From positions 1 through 64,000 of the forward strand of contig JBATEX010000141.1 in assembly GCA_049664225.1 (NCBI GenBank): a stretch of DNA of 64,000 nucleotides, given 5' to 3'. Below the pieces are notes generated by a model that searched no databases, had not been told where the DNA came from, and was given only the letters and a program-made list of their open reading frames with translations. A program made the position numbers and the translations under genes. The DNA is from JAUVRX01 sp049664225. Its GTDB lineage: Bacteria > Acidobacteriota > Thermoanaerobaculia > Multivoradales > JAHEKO01. Positions 50,094 through 58,887 of the stretch are shown one piece after another (the stretch's first letter is position 1; each line of letters opens with the position of its first letter).

Positions 50094-51899
50094 GTGCCTT
50101 CCAACCAGGTCGAAGATCCCCAGCGTCAACGCCGGTACGTAGGTAATCAGCAGAACGCCGATCGCCAGGATCACCAACATGGGTATCGCGGCCCGCCAGA
50201 TCTGGAGCACCGGTCGCTCGAAACGATAGGCAGCCAGAAAGAGATTGAGCCCAACAGGTGGGGTCAGGTATCCCAGCTCGAGATTGGCTACGAAGATGAT
50301 CCCGAGGTGAATGGGATCGATGCCGAAAGCCGCTCCCAGCGGCACGATCAGCGGCACAACCACGACGATGGCCGAGAAGATATCCATCAAGCAGCCCACC
50401 AGCAGCAAGAGGAGGTTCAGGCAAAGCAGGAAGGTCAAGGGCGAATGGATGTAGGTCTGCACCCAATCCACGATCCTCGCCGGTACCTGGACGTCGACCA
50501 GGTAGTTCGTGAATCCCATGGCCACGGCCAAGATGATCAACACCCCACCGATCAGAACGAGACACTCGACGAGGACTTTCGGCAGATCCCGTCGAAACGA
50601 GAGCTCGCGGTGCACGAGGGACTCGACGCCAAATGTGTAGAGGACGGTGAGGGCGGCCGACTCCACCAGGGTCGCGTAGCCACTGAAAATCGAACCGAGC
50701 ACCACCAGGGGCAAAGCCAGCTCCCACTTGCCTACCCAGATGGCGCTTCGCGCTTCCCGCAGACTGAAGGACTGACGGCCCGCCCGCGTCACGACACCTT
50801 CTCGAACACCCCAGGCCGCCACCAACAGGAGTAGCAGGAGACCGGGAACCAGACCCCCGAGGAACAGATCGGGGATCGCGATCTGGGCGACGATGCCGTA
50901 GAGCATGAGGGGGAGTGCGGGTGGAAACAGGAGGCCCAGCGACCCGGAGGCCGTCAGCAGCCCGAGCGAGAAGCGCTCTCGGTAGCCGTCGGACCGCAGG
51001 GCCTGGAACAGGAGGCCTCCCAGTGCCAGGATGGTAACGCCAGAACCGCCTGTGAGAACCGTGAAGAAGGCGCAGGACATGGCGGCTACTATCGCCGTCC
51101 CGCCGGGCACCCATCCGAACAGGGCCCGAAAGACCCTCAGCAGGCGCTCCGAGGCGCCTCCCTGGGCCAGCATGAAACCCGACAATGTGAACAGTGGAAT
51201 CGCCGGCAGCGTGGGCGACACCACCAACCGATACGTTTCGACGGGAACCGCCGCCGCAGGCACGCCTTCCGCCAGGAAGAGAAGCACCGCGAGTCCACCG
51301 AGGGCAGCGAAGATGGGGCCACCGAGAAGCGTCGCGACGAGTACGATCCCGACGAGGGGCATGACCGCTGCACCCTCCAGCCACAAAGGGAACTGACCCA
51401 GTAGCAGGCCCAGAAGGAGTCCGATCAGAGCCGGAATTCGGGCCACCCATCGATGCGCAGAGTTCTTGACCAGGCGCAATGCGATGAGTGCGAACCCGAT
51501 AGGCATTACCACCTGCGCGACCCACGTTGGAAAGCCGGCAGCGACCTCCGTACCTGCCTGGCGCTCGATCACCACCAGATCCCATGCCGCCCGTGCCAGC
51601 AGCGCCGTGATCGCAGCCGCTATCGTATTGGCACCGATTTTGGCTGCCTCTCGCCATCGACCCTCTGGCAAGAACTCGCCCGTCGCCAACGTCAGGAGCT
51701 TGTCTGCTCGAGAGGCCAGCGCCGCACCCAGAAAGGTGACCCAGAGCGTCAGGTGCTGGACGAAGGGGAGGGAGCCGGGAATGCCGATGCCGAAGATGCC
51801 GCGCAGACCAGCCTCGGCCAAAGGCAGGATCGCCATCAAGACCAGCGACAGGCCGGCCAGTCCGCCTTCGAGGCGCCAAAAGGCGCCTTTCAGCGACAA
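50091..51899 (-). CDS. TRAP transporter DctQ-DctM fusion
   Basis: A 602-aa membrane protein in which a four-helix small subunit (residues 1 to about 165) is fused to the large permease (about 170-602). The permease hallmarks are present: PIFAALGGLAVLLFL, IPLFTLSGFMLAQGG, GSGVTILALGGLLFQAL, LPLMLYGIVAQIAIPDLFLGG, LVGCLMDIFSAIVVVVPLI and GYLTPPVGLNLFLAAYRF. It should drive sodium-dependent uptake of an organic acid or similar. A TTG start at 51899 has GGAGG just upstream. It follows the TatT gene by 36 bases. Confidence 0.9.
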   Translation of the reverse strand: MSLKGAFWRLEGGLAGLSLVLMAILPLAEAGLRGIFGIGIPGSLPFVQHLTLWVTFLGAALASRADKLLTLATGEFLPEGRWREAAKIGANTIAAAITALLARAAWDLVVIERQAGTEVAAGFPTWVAQVVMPIGFALIALRLVKNSAHRWVARIPALIGLLLGLLLGQFPLWLEGAAVMPLVGIVLVATLLGGPIFAALGGLAVLLFLAEGVPAAAVPVETYRLVVSPTLPAIPLFTLSGFMLAQGGASERLLRVFRALFGWVPGGTAIVAAMSCAFFTVLTGGSGVTILALGGLLFQALRSDGYRERFSLGLLTASGSLGLLFPPALPLMLYGIVAQIAIPDLFLGGLVPGLLLLLLVAAWGVREGVVTRAGRQSFSLREARSAIWVGKWELALPLVVLGSIFSGYATLVESAALTVLYTFGVESLVHRELSFRRDLPKVLVECLVLIGGVLIILAVAMGFTNYLVDVQVPARIVDWVQTYIHSPLTFLLCLNLLLLLVGCLMDIFSAIVVVVPLIVPLGAAFGIDPIHLGIIFVANLELGYLTPPVGLNLFLAAYRFERPVLQIWRAAIPMLVILAIGVLLITYVPALTLGIFDLVGRH

Positions 51900-51935
51900 G
51901 GGCCCTCCGATCGCGACAATCGGGACGCGGCAAAC

Positions 51936-52880
51936 CTAGTCTCGGAATTCACCAGCTTCTGTTTCTTCATAGTCCAAGAAGAGGATCTCAGTCCGCGTCA
52001 GCAACCACTTCGCGCGTCGCTGAGCGAGCACGTTGGTCAGGCGCAGCGAGGGTTCCGAGTCCGGGTCGATAGCCAGCGCCTGATGAAGCATGTTTCGAAA
52101 CTCCCGCCAATCCTGGGCCGGAACCGACACGGCCTCAGCGAAAGTGAGGTAGGGAGAGGCGCTCTTGCCGTGTGACAGCTCCACTGCCCGATCGAAGTGC
52201 GCTCGGGCCTTCTCTGCCGAGCCGCCTGCCGCCTCCGGCATGGCTTCCAGGGCGATCAGTACTCCGTGCACGGCACCCCAATCGTAGGCCTCATCCAGCG
52301 CCATGACCCGGTTCATCAGGATTTTGACAGCCGGCACGTCCGCCACGAGGTCTGGCCGGTCCTGTCCTATCGAGATGGCACCACCCCAGGCGGCTCCCGT
52401 CCAGAATAGAAGCGGCACCTGGTCCACTCCAAAGCTCTCCACAGCATTTCCGGGCGCGGTCTTCAGGAGCTCCACAACGCCCGGCGACTCCAACTCCATG
52501 GACCGAAAACAGTAGTCCCGGCCGCGAAGATAGAGTTGCAATGCTCGAGCATAGCCGCGGCTGGCAGCTGCGAAATCGGTATCTTCGAGCTGTTCGGCCT
52601 CGGTTTCTACGAAAGCGAAAGCGTACTGTGCAAACCCTCGGCAGGCGGCCAGCAGAAGACCACGGTGCTCCGGTTTCTCAGCCAGCAGAGACTCGATCGT
52701 CTTCAGGGCGAACGGAGTGGCATCTCGAATCAGCTCGGGGTCACTGTCCGAAGCGAAGACATCGCCTGTCGAAGTGAGGGAATCGGCCAAAGCGTTTACC
52801 GCCAGCCCGCGAACCGAGCAAGCCCAACCGGACAGGGCAAGGCAACCAATCAACGCGAAACGGACCACCAGTCCATTCAC
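51936..52880 (-). CDS. TatT-like TRAP-associated lipoprotein
   Basis: A 314-aa predominantly alpha-helical lipoprotein (lipobox LSGWAC) whose helices pair in TPR-like fashion: FASDSDPELIRDATPFALK, LLLAACRGFAQYAFAFV, WGGAISIGQD and RAHFDRAVELSHGKSAS. The pattern and position match TatT of Treponema, a TPR protein that partners the TRAP substrate binder. The GTG at 52880 has AGGAG 6-7 bases upstream; the frame extends to 53102 but that part is not protein-like. No TRAP periplasmic binding protein is next to it. Confidence 0.75.
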   Translation of the reverse strand: MNGLVVRFALIGCLALSGWACSVRGLAVNALADSLTSTGDVFASDSDPELIRDATPFALKTIESLLAEKPEHRGLLLAACRGFAQYAFAFVETEAEQLEDTDFAAASRGYARALQLYLRGRDYCFRSMELESPGVVELLKTAPGNAVESFGVDQVPLLFWTGAAWGGAISIGQDRPDLVADVPAVKILMNRVMALDEAYDWGAVHGVLIALEAMPEAAGGSAEKARAHFDRAVELSHGKSASPYLTFAEAVSVPAQDWREFRNMLHQALAIDPDSEPSLRLTNVLAQRRAKWLLTRTEILFLDYEETEAGEFRD

Positions 52881-53167
52881 GGAGAGCTCCTGCGGCCCAT
52901 CCTCGGCTCGGCTTCGCCAGATCCCACGATCCCTCATTATCGGCACCGGACTACTGAATGTACCCGGGGGCAGGTTGAGGGTCAAGCAGGGCTTCGCAAA
53001 GCCGAAAGTGGGTCGTATCGCGGTCAAGAGACTCAGCGCCGGACCTGCCGATCGAGGCCTGCAACCTGTCCATCCGGATGACGTACTAGGTTCTAGTGGC
53101 ACGGAAGGTAGATAAACTCCCCCAGATTGCCTCGGATCCTGTCATATCGACCAGTGGAGCAAGGCAC

Positions 53168-54304
53168 GTGCAGAAGAGCACTCAGGAATACGTCCAGCAC
53201 GCACGTCACTTTCTGCGTCAGTACACAGAAGGTCTGAACGTCCGTGACCTGCGGCGCCTCTTTGATCAGGATGCCACTCACGCCTACAAGGTCCTGACTC
53301 GAGATCAGGATACGGACGGGGAACCGGAAGATGCGACGCGGAGGTTCTTCCATCGGGCGAAGGTCATATTCCTCGGCATCTCCTACAAGCTGGGCCCAGC
53401 GCGACGGATGCTGTTCGTGCTCTGCCTCTTCTTCGCGATCCTCGGATTGGTCAGCCCGCCGACCTTCGAGTTCTACTCGGACCAAACAAGAGTCGAGCTC
53501 GATTTTTCCCCATTCTGGTTTCTTCTCAGCATCGGTGGCCTCCTCTGGCTTCTCATCGTCGAGCTGGTGGATCGGGTGCGGGTTCGGGACGAGCTCGAAG
53601 TAGCCCGTAAGCTGCAAAGCGACCTACTGCCGGACACCTCACCGGAGATTCCCGGCTACACATTCGCCCACTCTTACCGCACGGCGAATGAAGTCGGAGG
53701 TGATTACTACGACTTCCAGACTCTTCCCGATGGTCGCCTGGCAATCTTGATGGGAGATGCCAGCGGCCACGGAATCGCCGCCGGCCTGCTGATGGCGATT
53801 TCCAACGCGACCCTGAAGACGGCTCTGGATGTCGATCCGGATCCGGAAGCGGTGGCTTCTCTGCTCAACTCCGCCCTGTACCGAACTGGCGACCGCCGTG
53901 CGTTCATGACCCTTTTCTATGGCCTTCTCGAGCCGCTCAGCGGAAGACTCACCTTCGTGTGCGCTGGACATCCGTTTCCACTGCTTCGCAAGGCCGGGGG
54001 GCAAATCCAAGAACTCGGGACGGGAACGCTACCCCTGGGCTTGCGTCGCGGCGTCGACCTGCAGGCGCAGTCGGTCGTTCTCGAGGATGGCGACCTGCTG
54101 GTCCTCTTCACAGATGGATTGCCCGAATCGGTCAGCGGACCCGACGGCGACGCGTTCGGCTTCCAGAAGATCAAGCAACTGCTGGCTACCGTCGGCTCTC
54201 CCGACCGGGTGCACGACCGCATTCTCCTGGCCTTCGACCAGCACATCGGCCATGAGCCCCTCACCGATGATTTGACCCTGGTGGTTATTTCCAAGGCCGC
54301 CTAG
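53168..54304 (+). CDS. membrane-bound PP2C-type phosphatase (RsbU/SpoIIE-like)
   Basis: A roughly 378-aa protein: an N-terminal cytoplasmic stretch of about 75 residues, two transmembrane helices (MLFVLCLFFAILGLV and FWFLLSIGGLLWLLIVELV), a short coiled linker and a SpoIIE/PP2C domain (EVARKLQSDLLP, GGDYYDFQTL, MGDASGHGIAAGLL, FVCAGHPFPLL, LFTDGLPES, DDLTLVVI). The metal-binding Asp/Gly pairs are intact. Such enzymes dephosphorylate anti-sigma-factor antagonists. GTG at 53168 has GGAG 8 bases away; GTG 53096 is the longer choice. No sensor domain is visible beyond the N terminus. Confidence 0.9.
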   Translation: MQKSTQEYVQHARHFLRQYTEGLNVRDLRRLFDQDATHAYKVLTRDQDTDGEPEDATRRFFHRAKVIFLGISYKLGPARRMLFVLCLFFAILGLVSPPTFEFYSDQTRVELDFSPFWFLLSIGGLLWLLIVELVDRVRVRDELEVARKLQSDLLPDTSPEIPGYTFAHSYRTANEVGGDYYDFQTLPDGRLAILMGDASGHGIAAGLLMAISNATLKTALDVDPDPEAVASLLNSALYRTGDRRAFMTLFYGLLEPLSGRLTFVCAGHPFPLLRKAGGQIQELGTGTLPLGLRRGVDLQAQSVVLEDGDLLVLFTDGLPESVSGPDGDAFGFQKIKQLLATVGSPDRVHDRILLAFDQHIGHEPLTDDLTLVVISKAA

Positions 54305-54311
54305 CGGCGGG

Positions 54312-55769
54312 CTACTCCCGCTCGACCACCATCGAGAAGCCGACCCCTCCAGCGGCACAGACGGTGATCAGGCCGAGACTCAAACCTCGGTAGCGCAACT
54401 CCTCGAGCAATTGAATGGTGACCCGGCCACCAGTAGCTCCAAAAGGATGACCGAGAGCGATCGAGCCGCCGTTGACATTGAATCGTTCCAGGTCGATTTC
54501 GCCGAGAGGCTCGCTGCGCCCCAACTCCCGGGTGGCGAACTTACGGGACGCGAAGGCCTTCATGTTGGAGAGGATCTGCGCCGCAAAGGCCTCGTGCATC
54601 TCCACCAGATGCATATCGGAGAGCTTCAGACCGGCTCGATCGAGAGCCACGGGAGCGGCGTAGGCGGGCGCTTGGAGAAGTTGCGTCCCGGGATCCAGGC
54701 TGGCATAGGCAAAGGAACGGATATGGCCCAGAGGCGAATAGCCTAGGGATCGAGCCTTGTCCTCGCTCATCAGAAGGACCGCTGAAGCTCCGTCGGTCAG
54801 CGGACTGGAGTTGCCAGCGGTAAGCGATCCATACTGTCGGTCGAAGACTGGACTGAGCTCAGCCAGTGCCGCCTCGGTCGAGTCGGCTCGGATCCCGTTG
54901 TCCGCGGTTACCGCTTTGTCAAAACCAGGTCGAGGAAAGGTGGGCACGATCTGCCCGGAGAGTCGCCCCTCCGCAGTTGCGGCCGCGGCTCGTTGATGTG
55001 ACATCAAGGCGATTTCATCCTGGGCGCGGCGCGAGATCCCGTTCTCCTTGGCCATCTTCTCGCACGCTTCCCCCATGGACATACCTGTCGTGTACTCGGC
55101 GATCGCCGGCGGTACGGGCACGAGATCGCGCGGCCGAAACTTGGATACCACTGCCGCCTTCTGGCCCAGAGTCTTCGCTTTGCTGAGCTCCATCATCCGA
55201 CGAGCGGCTGCCTTCGACACCAGGATCGGAGGGTTGCTCAGCGCCTCGGCGCCACCGGCCAGCACGACGTCGCACTGGCCGCTGAGAATGGCCTCGGCTC
55301 CAGATGTGATCGCGCGGTTGGAGGAGGCGCAGGCGAGGCTCACTGTGGTTCCCGGAATCGTCATCGGCAAGCTGGCCCGAAAGACGACTTCCCGACCCAG
55401 GTTGGGAGCATGAAGCGCCGGCACGACAACTCCGAAGATCGAGTAGTCCACCTCGTCCGGAGGCAGGGCATTGCGAGCCAACAGCTCGGCAACTGCGACC
55501 CCAGCCAGGTCGATGACGTCCATGTCGCGGAGATCGGTACCCGCTTTGCAGAAAGGTGTCCGACATCCATCGACGATCGCCACTCTCCCTCCAACACCCT
55601 TCAAGGTCTGGCTCGCCACTTTGGCGATATTGGGTGCCTCTCCAGGGCCGCGAGTCCACACCCTGTCGGCAAGAGCGCCGATCTCTTCGGTGGCCGAGCT
55701 CTCGAGCGGCGGAGGCAATACCGGCGTTCGGTCCGATGACCGACTGTTCGAATTGGAATCGGCAGACAT
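54312..55769 (-). CDS. acetyl-CoA acyltransferase (thiolase)
   Basis: A 485-aa thiolase, longer than usual by a 60-residue N-terminal extension. VSLACASSNRAI holds the nucleophile Cys, VEMHEAFAAQ the catalytic His, GGSIALGHPFGATGGR the second His, and TVCAAGGVG the C-terminal Cys. The layout resembles FadI/trifunctional-type degradative thiolases. The ribosome site AGGA is 5 bases upstream. No fadJ partner is adjacent. Confidence 0.93.
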   Translation of the reverse strand: MSADSNSNSRSSDRTPVLPPPLESSATEEIGALADRVWTRGPGEAPNIAKVASQTLKGVGGRVAIVDGCRTPFCKAGTDLRDMDVIDLAGVAVAELLARNALPPDEVDYSIFGVVVPALHAPNLGREVVFRASLPMTIPGTTVSLACASSNRAITSGAEAILSGQCDVVLAGGAEALSNPPILVSKAAARRMMELSKAKTLGQKAAVVSKFRPRDLVPVPPAIAEYTTGMSMGEACEKMAKENGISRRAQDEIALMSHQRAAAATAEGRLSGQIVPTFPRPGFDKAVTADNGIRADSTEAALAELSPVFDRQYGSLTAGNSSPLTDGASAVLLMSEDKARSLGYSPLGHIRSFAYASLDPGTQLLQAPAYAAPVALDRAGLKLSDMHLVEMHEAFAAQILSNMKAFASRKFATRELGRSEPLGEIDLERFNVNGGSIALGHPFGATGGRVTIQLLEELRYRGLSLGLITVCAAGGVGFSMVVERE

Positions 55770-55831
55770 GTTTCCTAGCTCCTCGATAGGCTCGCAACTC
55801 TACCCCACCGATGTCGCAGCCTTGATACTCT

Positions 55832-56536
55832 ATGCCCGTGAACGACTCGCTGGACAAGAACACAGCCGCCGCTGAAGGCACTCATTCGAAGCCGCGTGCC
55901 AGAACCCGCTTCAAGCGGATTCTCCTTACCGGCCTGGTGATTCTGGTGCCGGTCACCCTGACCATCTACATTCTCAAGCAGATCTTCGATTTCATGGACG
56001 GGATTTTCGCGCCTGTCATCGACAAGGCGATCGGCGTCTATCTGCCGGGCGCTCACGTCCCCGGACTCGGCCTGGCGCTGACCCTGCTGGTAGTGCTTCT
56101 GCTCGGCTGGCTTTCCACCAATGTCGTGGGTCGGCAACTGATCCAAGGTTTCGAATCCGTCATCTGCCGCATTCCGGTCGCCAAGTCCATCTACTCGGCG
56201 ACCAAGGGTGTGCTCGAAGCGGTCTCTTTCGATCAGGGTGATGCCTTCAAGAGAGTCGTGCTGATCGAATACCCCAAGGAGAACATCTTCGCGCTAGCCT
56301 TCGTCACCAGGTCGGCCAGCTGGCCACACCTGCATCCCAAGACTTCCGACCTTCTCCTGGTGTTCGTTCCGACCACCCCCAATCCGACCAGCGGCTTTCT
56401 TCTGCTGGTGCCGCGCGGCGAAGCCATTCCCATGCCCATATCCGTGGAGCAGGGAATTCGGATGGTGATCTCCGGAGGCATACTCCTTCCCGACCTGGCG
56501 GGACCGAAAGCGGTCCAGAGCACCCCCCCTCGCTAG
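55832..56536 (+). CDS. DUF502 family membrane protein
   Basis: A 234-aa inner-membrane protein: basic N terminus, helix ILLTGLVILVPVTLTIYIL, FDFMDGIFAPV, a second helix GLALTLLVVLLLGWLS, then a soluble domain with IPVAKSIYSATKGVLEAV, VVLIEYPKENIFALAFVT and VFVPTTPNPTSGFLLLVPR, ending MVISGGILLPD. All are DUF502 landmarks. Function unknown; the family is common in Gram-negative bacteria. Confidence 0.92.
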   Translation: MPVNDSLDKNTAAAEGTHSKPRARTRFKRILLTGLVILVPVTLTIYILKQIFDFMDGIFAPVIDKAIGVYLPGAHVPGLGLALTLLVVLLLGWLSTNVVGRQLIQGFESVICRIPVAKSIYSATKGVLEAVSFDQGDAFKRVVLIEYPKENIFALAFVTRSASWPHLHPKTSDLLLVFVPTTPNPTSGFLLLVPRGEAIPMPISVEQGIRMVISGGILLPDLAGPKAVQSTPPR

Positions 56537-56614
56537 AGCACGAGAACGGCACGAGATCCTGTCGCGTCCGTAACAGAGGGCTGGCATGCATCCTGCTAGA
56601 CTTTCTTGATTACG

Positions 56615-58327
56615 ATGAGAAGAAGCGCCACACACCTTGTCCTCACAGCCCTTCTCCTCGGGCTGGTCCCGATACCGACCGGTGCCCAGGAGATCGCCAA
56701 AGAGGAGCTGTTCGAGAAGACGCTGAAGGCGGCCCTGCAGGCGCTCGCCTTCTACGGCAGATACGACAACCCGGCCGAGATGCAGCGGGTCGCCGATATC
56801 GGCTATCGGATCGCCCAGGAGTCGAAGTTCCAGGACTACCCCTACACCTTCTACCTCGTCGACATGCCGGAGCCCAATGCCTTCGCGCTGCCGGGTGGGC
56901 AGATCTTCATCACACGAGGGATGCTCGACCTCGGCCTGAGCGATGACATGCTGGCCAGTCTCCTGGGTCACGAGATCGGTCACGTCGTGCTGCAACACGG
57001 AACACGGATGCAGCGCAAGGCTACGCTGCTCAACATCTTGAGCCAGGCACTGTTGGTGGGCGTCATGATCGGTGCCAGTCAAGGTGACAACCGCAATGAT
57101 GTACCCACAGACCCCTATGGCCGCGGCAATTCGACCGGGGATCTGATCCAGGGCACCGCAGCCGCCGGCGCTGTCATCAGCGAGTTGCTCCTGCGGAGCT
57201 ATAGCCGCGAATTCGAGGATGAAGCCGATGACGAGGGCCAGCGACTGGCCGCCGCCGCCGGCTTCGATCCCAAGGGCACACAGCAATTGATGGAAAAGAT
57301 GCTGGCCCACATGCCGCAATCGAAGGAATACGGGTACTGGCGTACCCACCCCTTCTTCGACGACCGGGCACAAGCCGCCAATGTTCGCGATGACTTGCTG
57401 AGGATCAAGGATCCCAGCTCGGCGGCCGAGTATCGTGCCAAGACACAGCGCCTACTCCTGGAATTCGCCGAACGGTCGAAGATCGAGCCCGAGTTGATTC
57501 CGCACCTCAAAGAGGAAGCGTTGGTCGCCTGGCCTCAAGGACCGACGGCCGATGGACTGCGACGGGAGAAGCTCCATACCTTGCGTGACATTCTGGAGAG
57601 TCAGAACCCGTTGGCGCGGGATTGGAACAGGCTCATCGAGGCCTACCGTTCCGAGCTCGAACAGGTTCGTCAGCTGACCCCTGAGAGCCGACTCGTGGCG
57701 CAGCTCGGTGAGGAGGTCGACTTCTTCGATCGGCAGCGGCGAGAGCTCTACCCCCAGGCAGCAGAGACTCTCGCCGGGGGAATCTACGAGACCGAGTTTC
57801 TCGAGGTTTTTTCCAGCAACTACCCCGACTCCCCTGAGAAGCCCGCAGTGGCCCTGGCGCTCGGAGATGCCTACAGCCGGTTGGGCAGACAGAGTGAGGC
57901 CGTGGAGCGGTACCTGGAGGCCTTTGCTGCTGCACCCGACAGCCAAGCCGGCGAGCGAGCGGCCAGGGGACTGCGGGGTCTCGCCCCCTATCTCAATCAG
58001 CTCACCGCCCTGCAACAGCTGGCGTTGGAATCAGACGACTCGGAGCTTCGAGAGTTGGCACATCAGCGTCTCGCGACGTTGGCCACCGAGTACGAGGAAC
58101 TGGCCAACGGCGCGACATACCTGAAAACGTATCCGGACGGGGATCAGGCGGCAGTCGTGCGCCAGAGGCTCGACAAGCTGGCCGAAGCCCTGTTCGGAGA
58201 GGTCATTCTCTACCAAAGTGTCGGGGATCACGTGAAGGGGATCGAGCGCATCCAGCAGATCCTGACCTACGCCCCCCAGTCCCCCGCCGCCGAGCGCCTT
58301 CGGGCGCGGATGGTCGTCAAAAGCTGA
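56615..58327 (+). CDS. M48 metalloprotease with TPR-like C terminus (BepA-like)
   Basis: A 570-aa exported zinc protease: signal peptide (VLTALLLGLVPIPTGAQ), then PNAFALPGGQIFITRGML, zinc motif LGHEIGHVVLQHG and third-ligand Glu in REFEDEADDEG. Residues after about 300 are helical repeats (DAYSRLGRQSEAVERYLEAF), as in BepA, the periplasmic protease that cleans up stalled outer-membrane assembly. The ATG at 56615 is preferred over TTG 56606. Confidence 0.92.
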   Translation: MRRSATHLVLTALLLGLVPIPTGAQEIAKEELFEKTLKAALQALAFYGRYDNPAEMQRVADIGYRIAQESKFQDYPYTFYLVDMPEPNAFALPGGQIFITRGMLDLGLSDDMLASLLGHEIGHVVLQHGTRMQRKATLLNILSQALLVGVMIGASQGDNRNDVPTDPYGRGNSTGDLIQGTAAAGAVISELLLRSYSREFEDEADDEGQRLAAAAGFDPKGTQQLMEKMLAHMPQSKEYGYWRTHPFFDDRAQAANVRDDLLRIKDPSSAAEYRAKTQRLLLEFAERSKIEPELIPHLKEEALVAWPQGPTADGLRREKLHTLRDILESQNPLARDWNRLIEAYRSELEQVRQLTPESRLVAQLGEEVDFFDRQRRELYPQAAETLAGGIYETEFLEVFSSNYPDSPEKPAVALALGDAYSRLGRQSEAVERYLEAFAAAPDSQAGERAARGLRGLAPYLNQLTALQQLALESDDSELRELAHQRLATLATEYEELANGATYLKTYPDGDQAAVVRQRLDKLAEALFGEVILYQSVGDHVKGIERIQQILTYAPQSPAAERLRARMVVKS

Positions 58328-58374
58328 TCCTGGGACCCGAGGACTCTGAGAGTGCAATCCAAGAAGGGCAAGCG

Positions 58375-58842
58375 ATGAGTACGACGATAACCGAGCTCAA
58401 TCAGGCAGCACTGCGAGGAATCGAGGCCTGCAAGAAGGGGCAATGGAAAGAGGGGCTGGCCGTCCTCGGCAAAGTGGCAGAGGCCGACCGCCAGGGTGCG
58501 GAGCTCAACGGCCAGTTCTACTCCTACCTGGGCTACGGAATAGCCCGCTACGAACGACGGGTCAAGGAAGGCCTAGCTCTCTGCCAGCACTCCATCAAGC
58601 TCCAGTTCTACGAGCCCGAGAACTACCTCAACCTGGCTCGCGTTCATCTACTGGCCCGGAATCGACGCAAAGCGGTGGAGGCTCTGAACCGAGCTCTCAA
58701 ACTGAACGCTTCGAATCCTGGTGCCATAGCCTTGGCGCGGGAAATCGGCTGGCGAAGACGGCCGGTGATCCCCTTTCTCTCACGCAGCAACTTCCTCAAC
58801 CGACTGCTGGGTAGGTTGAGCTATAGGCTCCGACGGAAGTAG
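58375..58842 (+). CDS. TPR repeat protein
   Basis: A 155-aa protein of about three tetratricopeptide repeats: ACKKGQWKEGLAVLGKVAE, FYEPENYLNLARVHLLARN and RKAVEALNRALKLNASNPG. It ends in a basic region RLSYRLRRK. It is 47 bases after the M48 protease and may be its partner. No signal peptide. Function not inferable. Confidence 0.85.
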   Translation: MSTTITELNQAALRGIEACKKGQWKEGLAVLGKVAEADRQGAELNGQFYSYLGYGIARYERRVKEGLALCQHSIKLQFYEPENYLNLARVHLLARNRRKAVEALNRALKLNASNPGAIALAREIGWRRRPVIPFLSRSNFLNRLLGRLSYRLRRK

Positions 58843-58887
58843 CTGCGCTGTAAGGGAAACGGAGGCCGGTCTCGGCAATAGCTGTTC

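Noticed and set aside
49906..51933. 675-aa minus-strand frame over the TRAP gene and the repeat region
   Set aside because: Out of phase with the TRAP permease, rich in Arg, Gly and Pro without hydrophobic periodicity; a GC-rich shadow frame.
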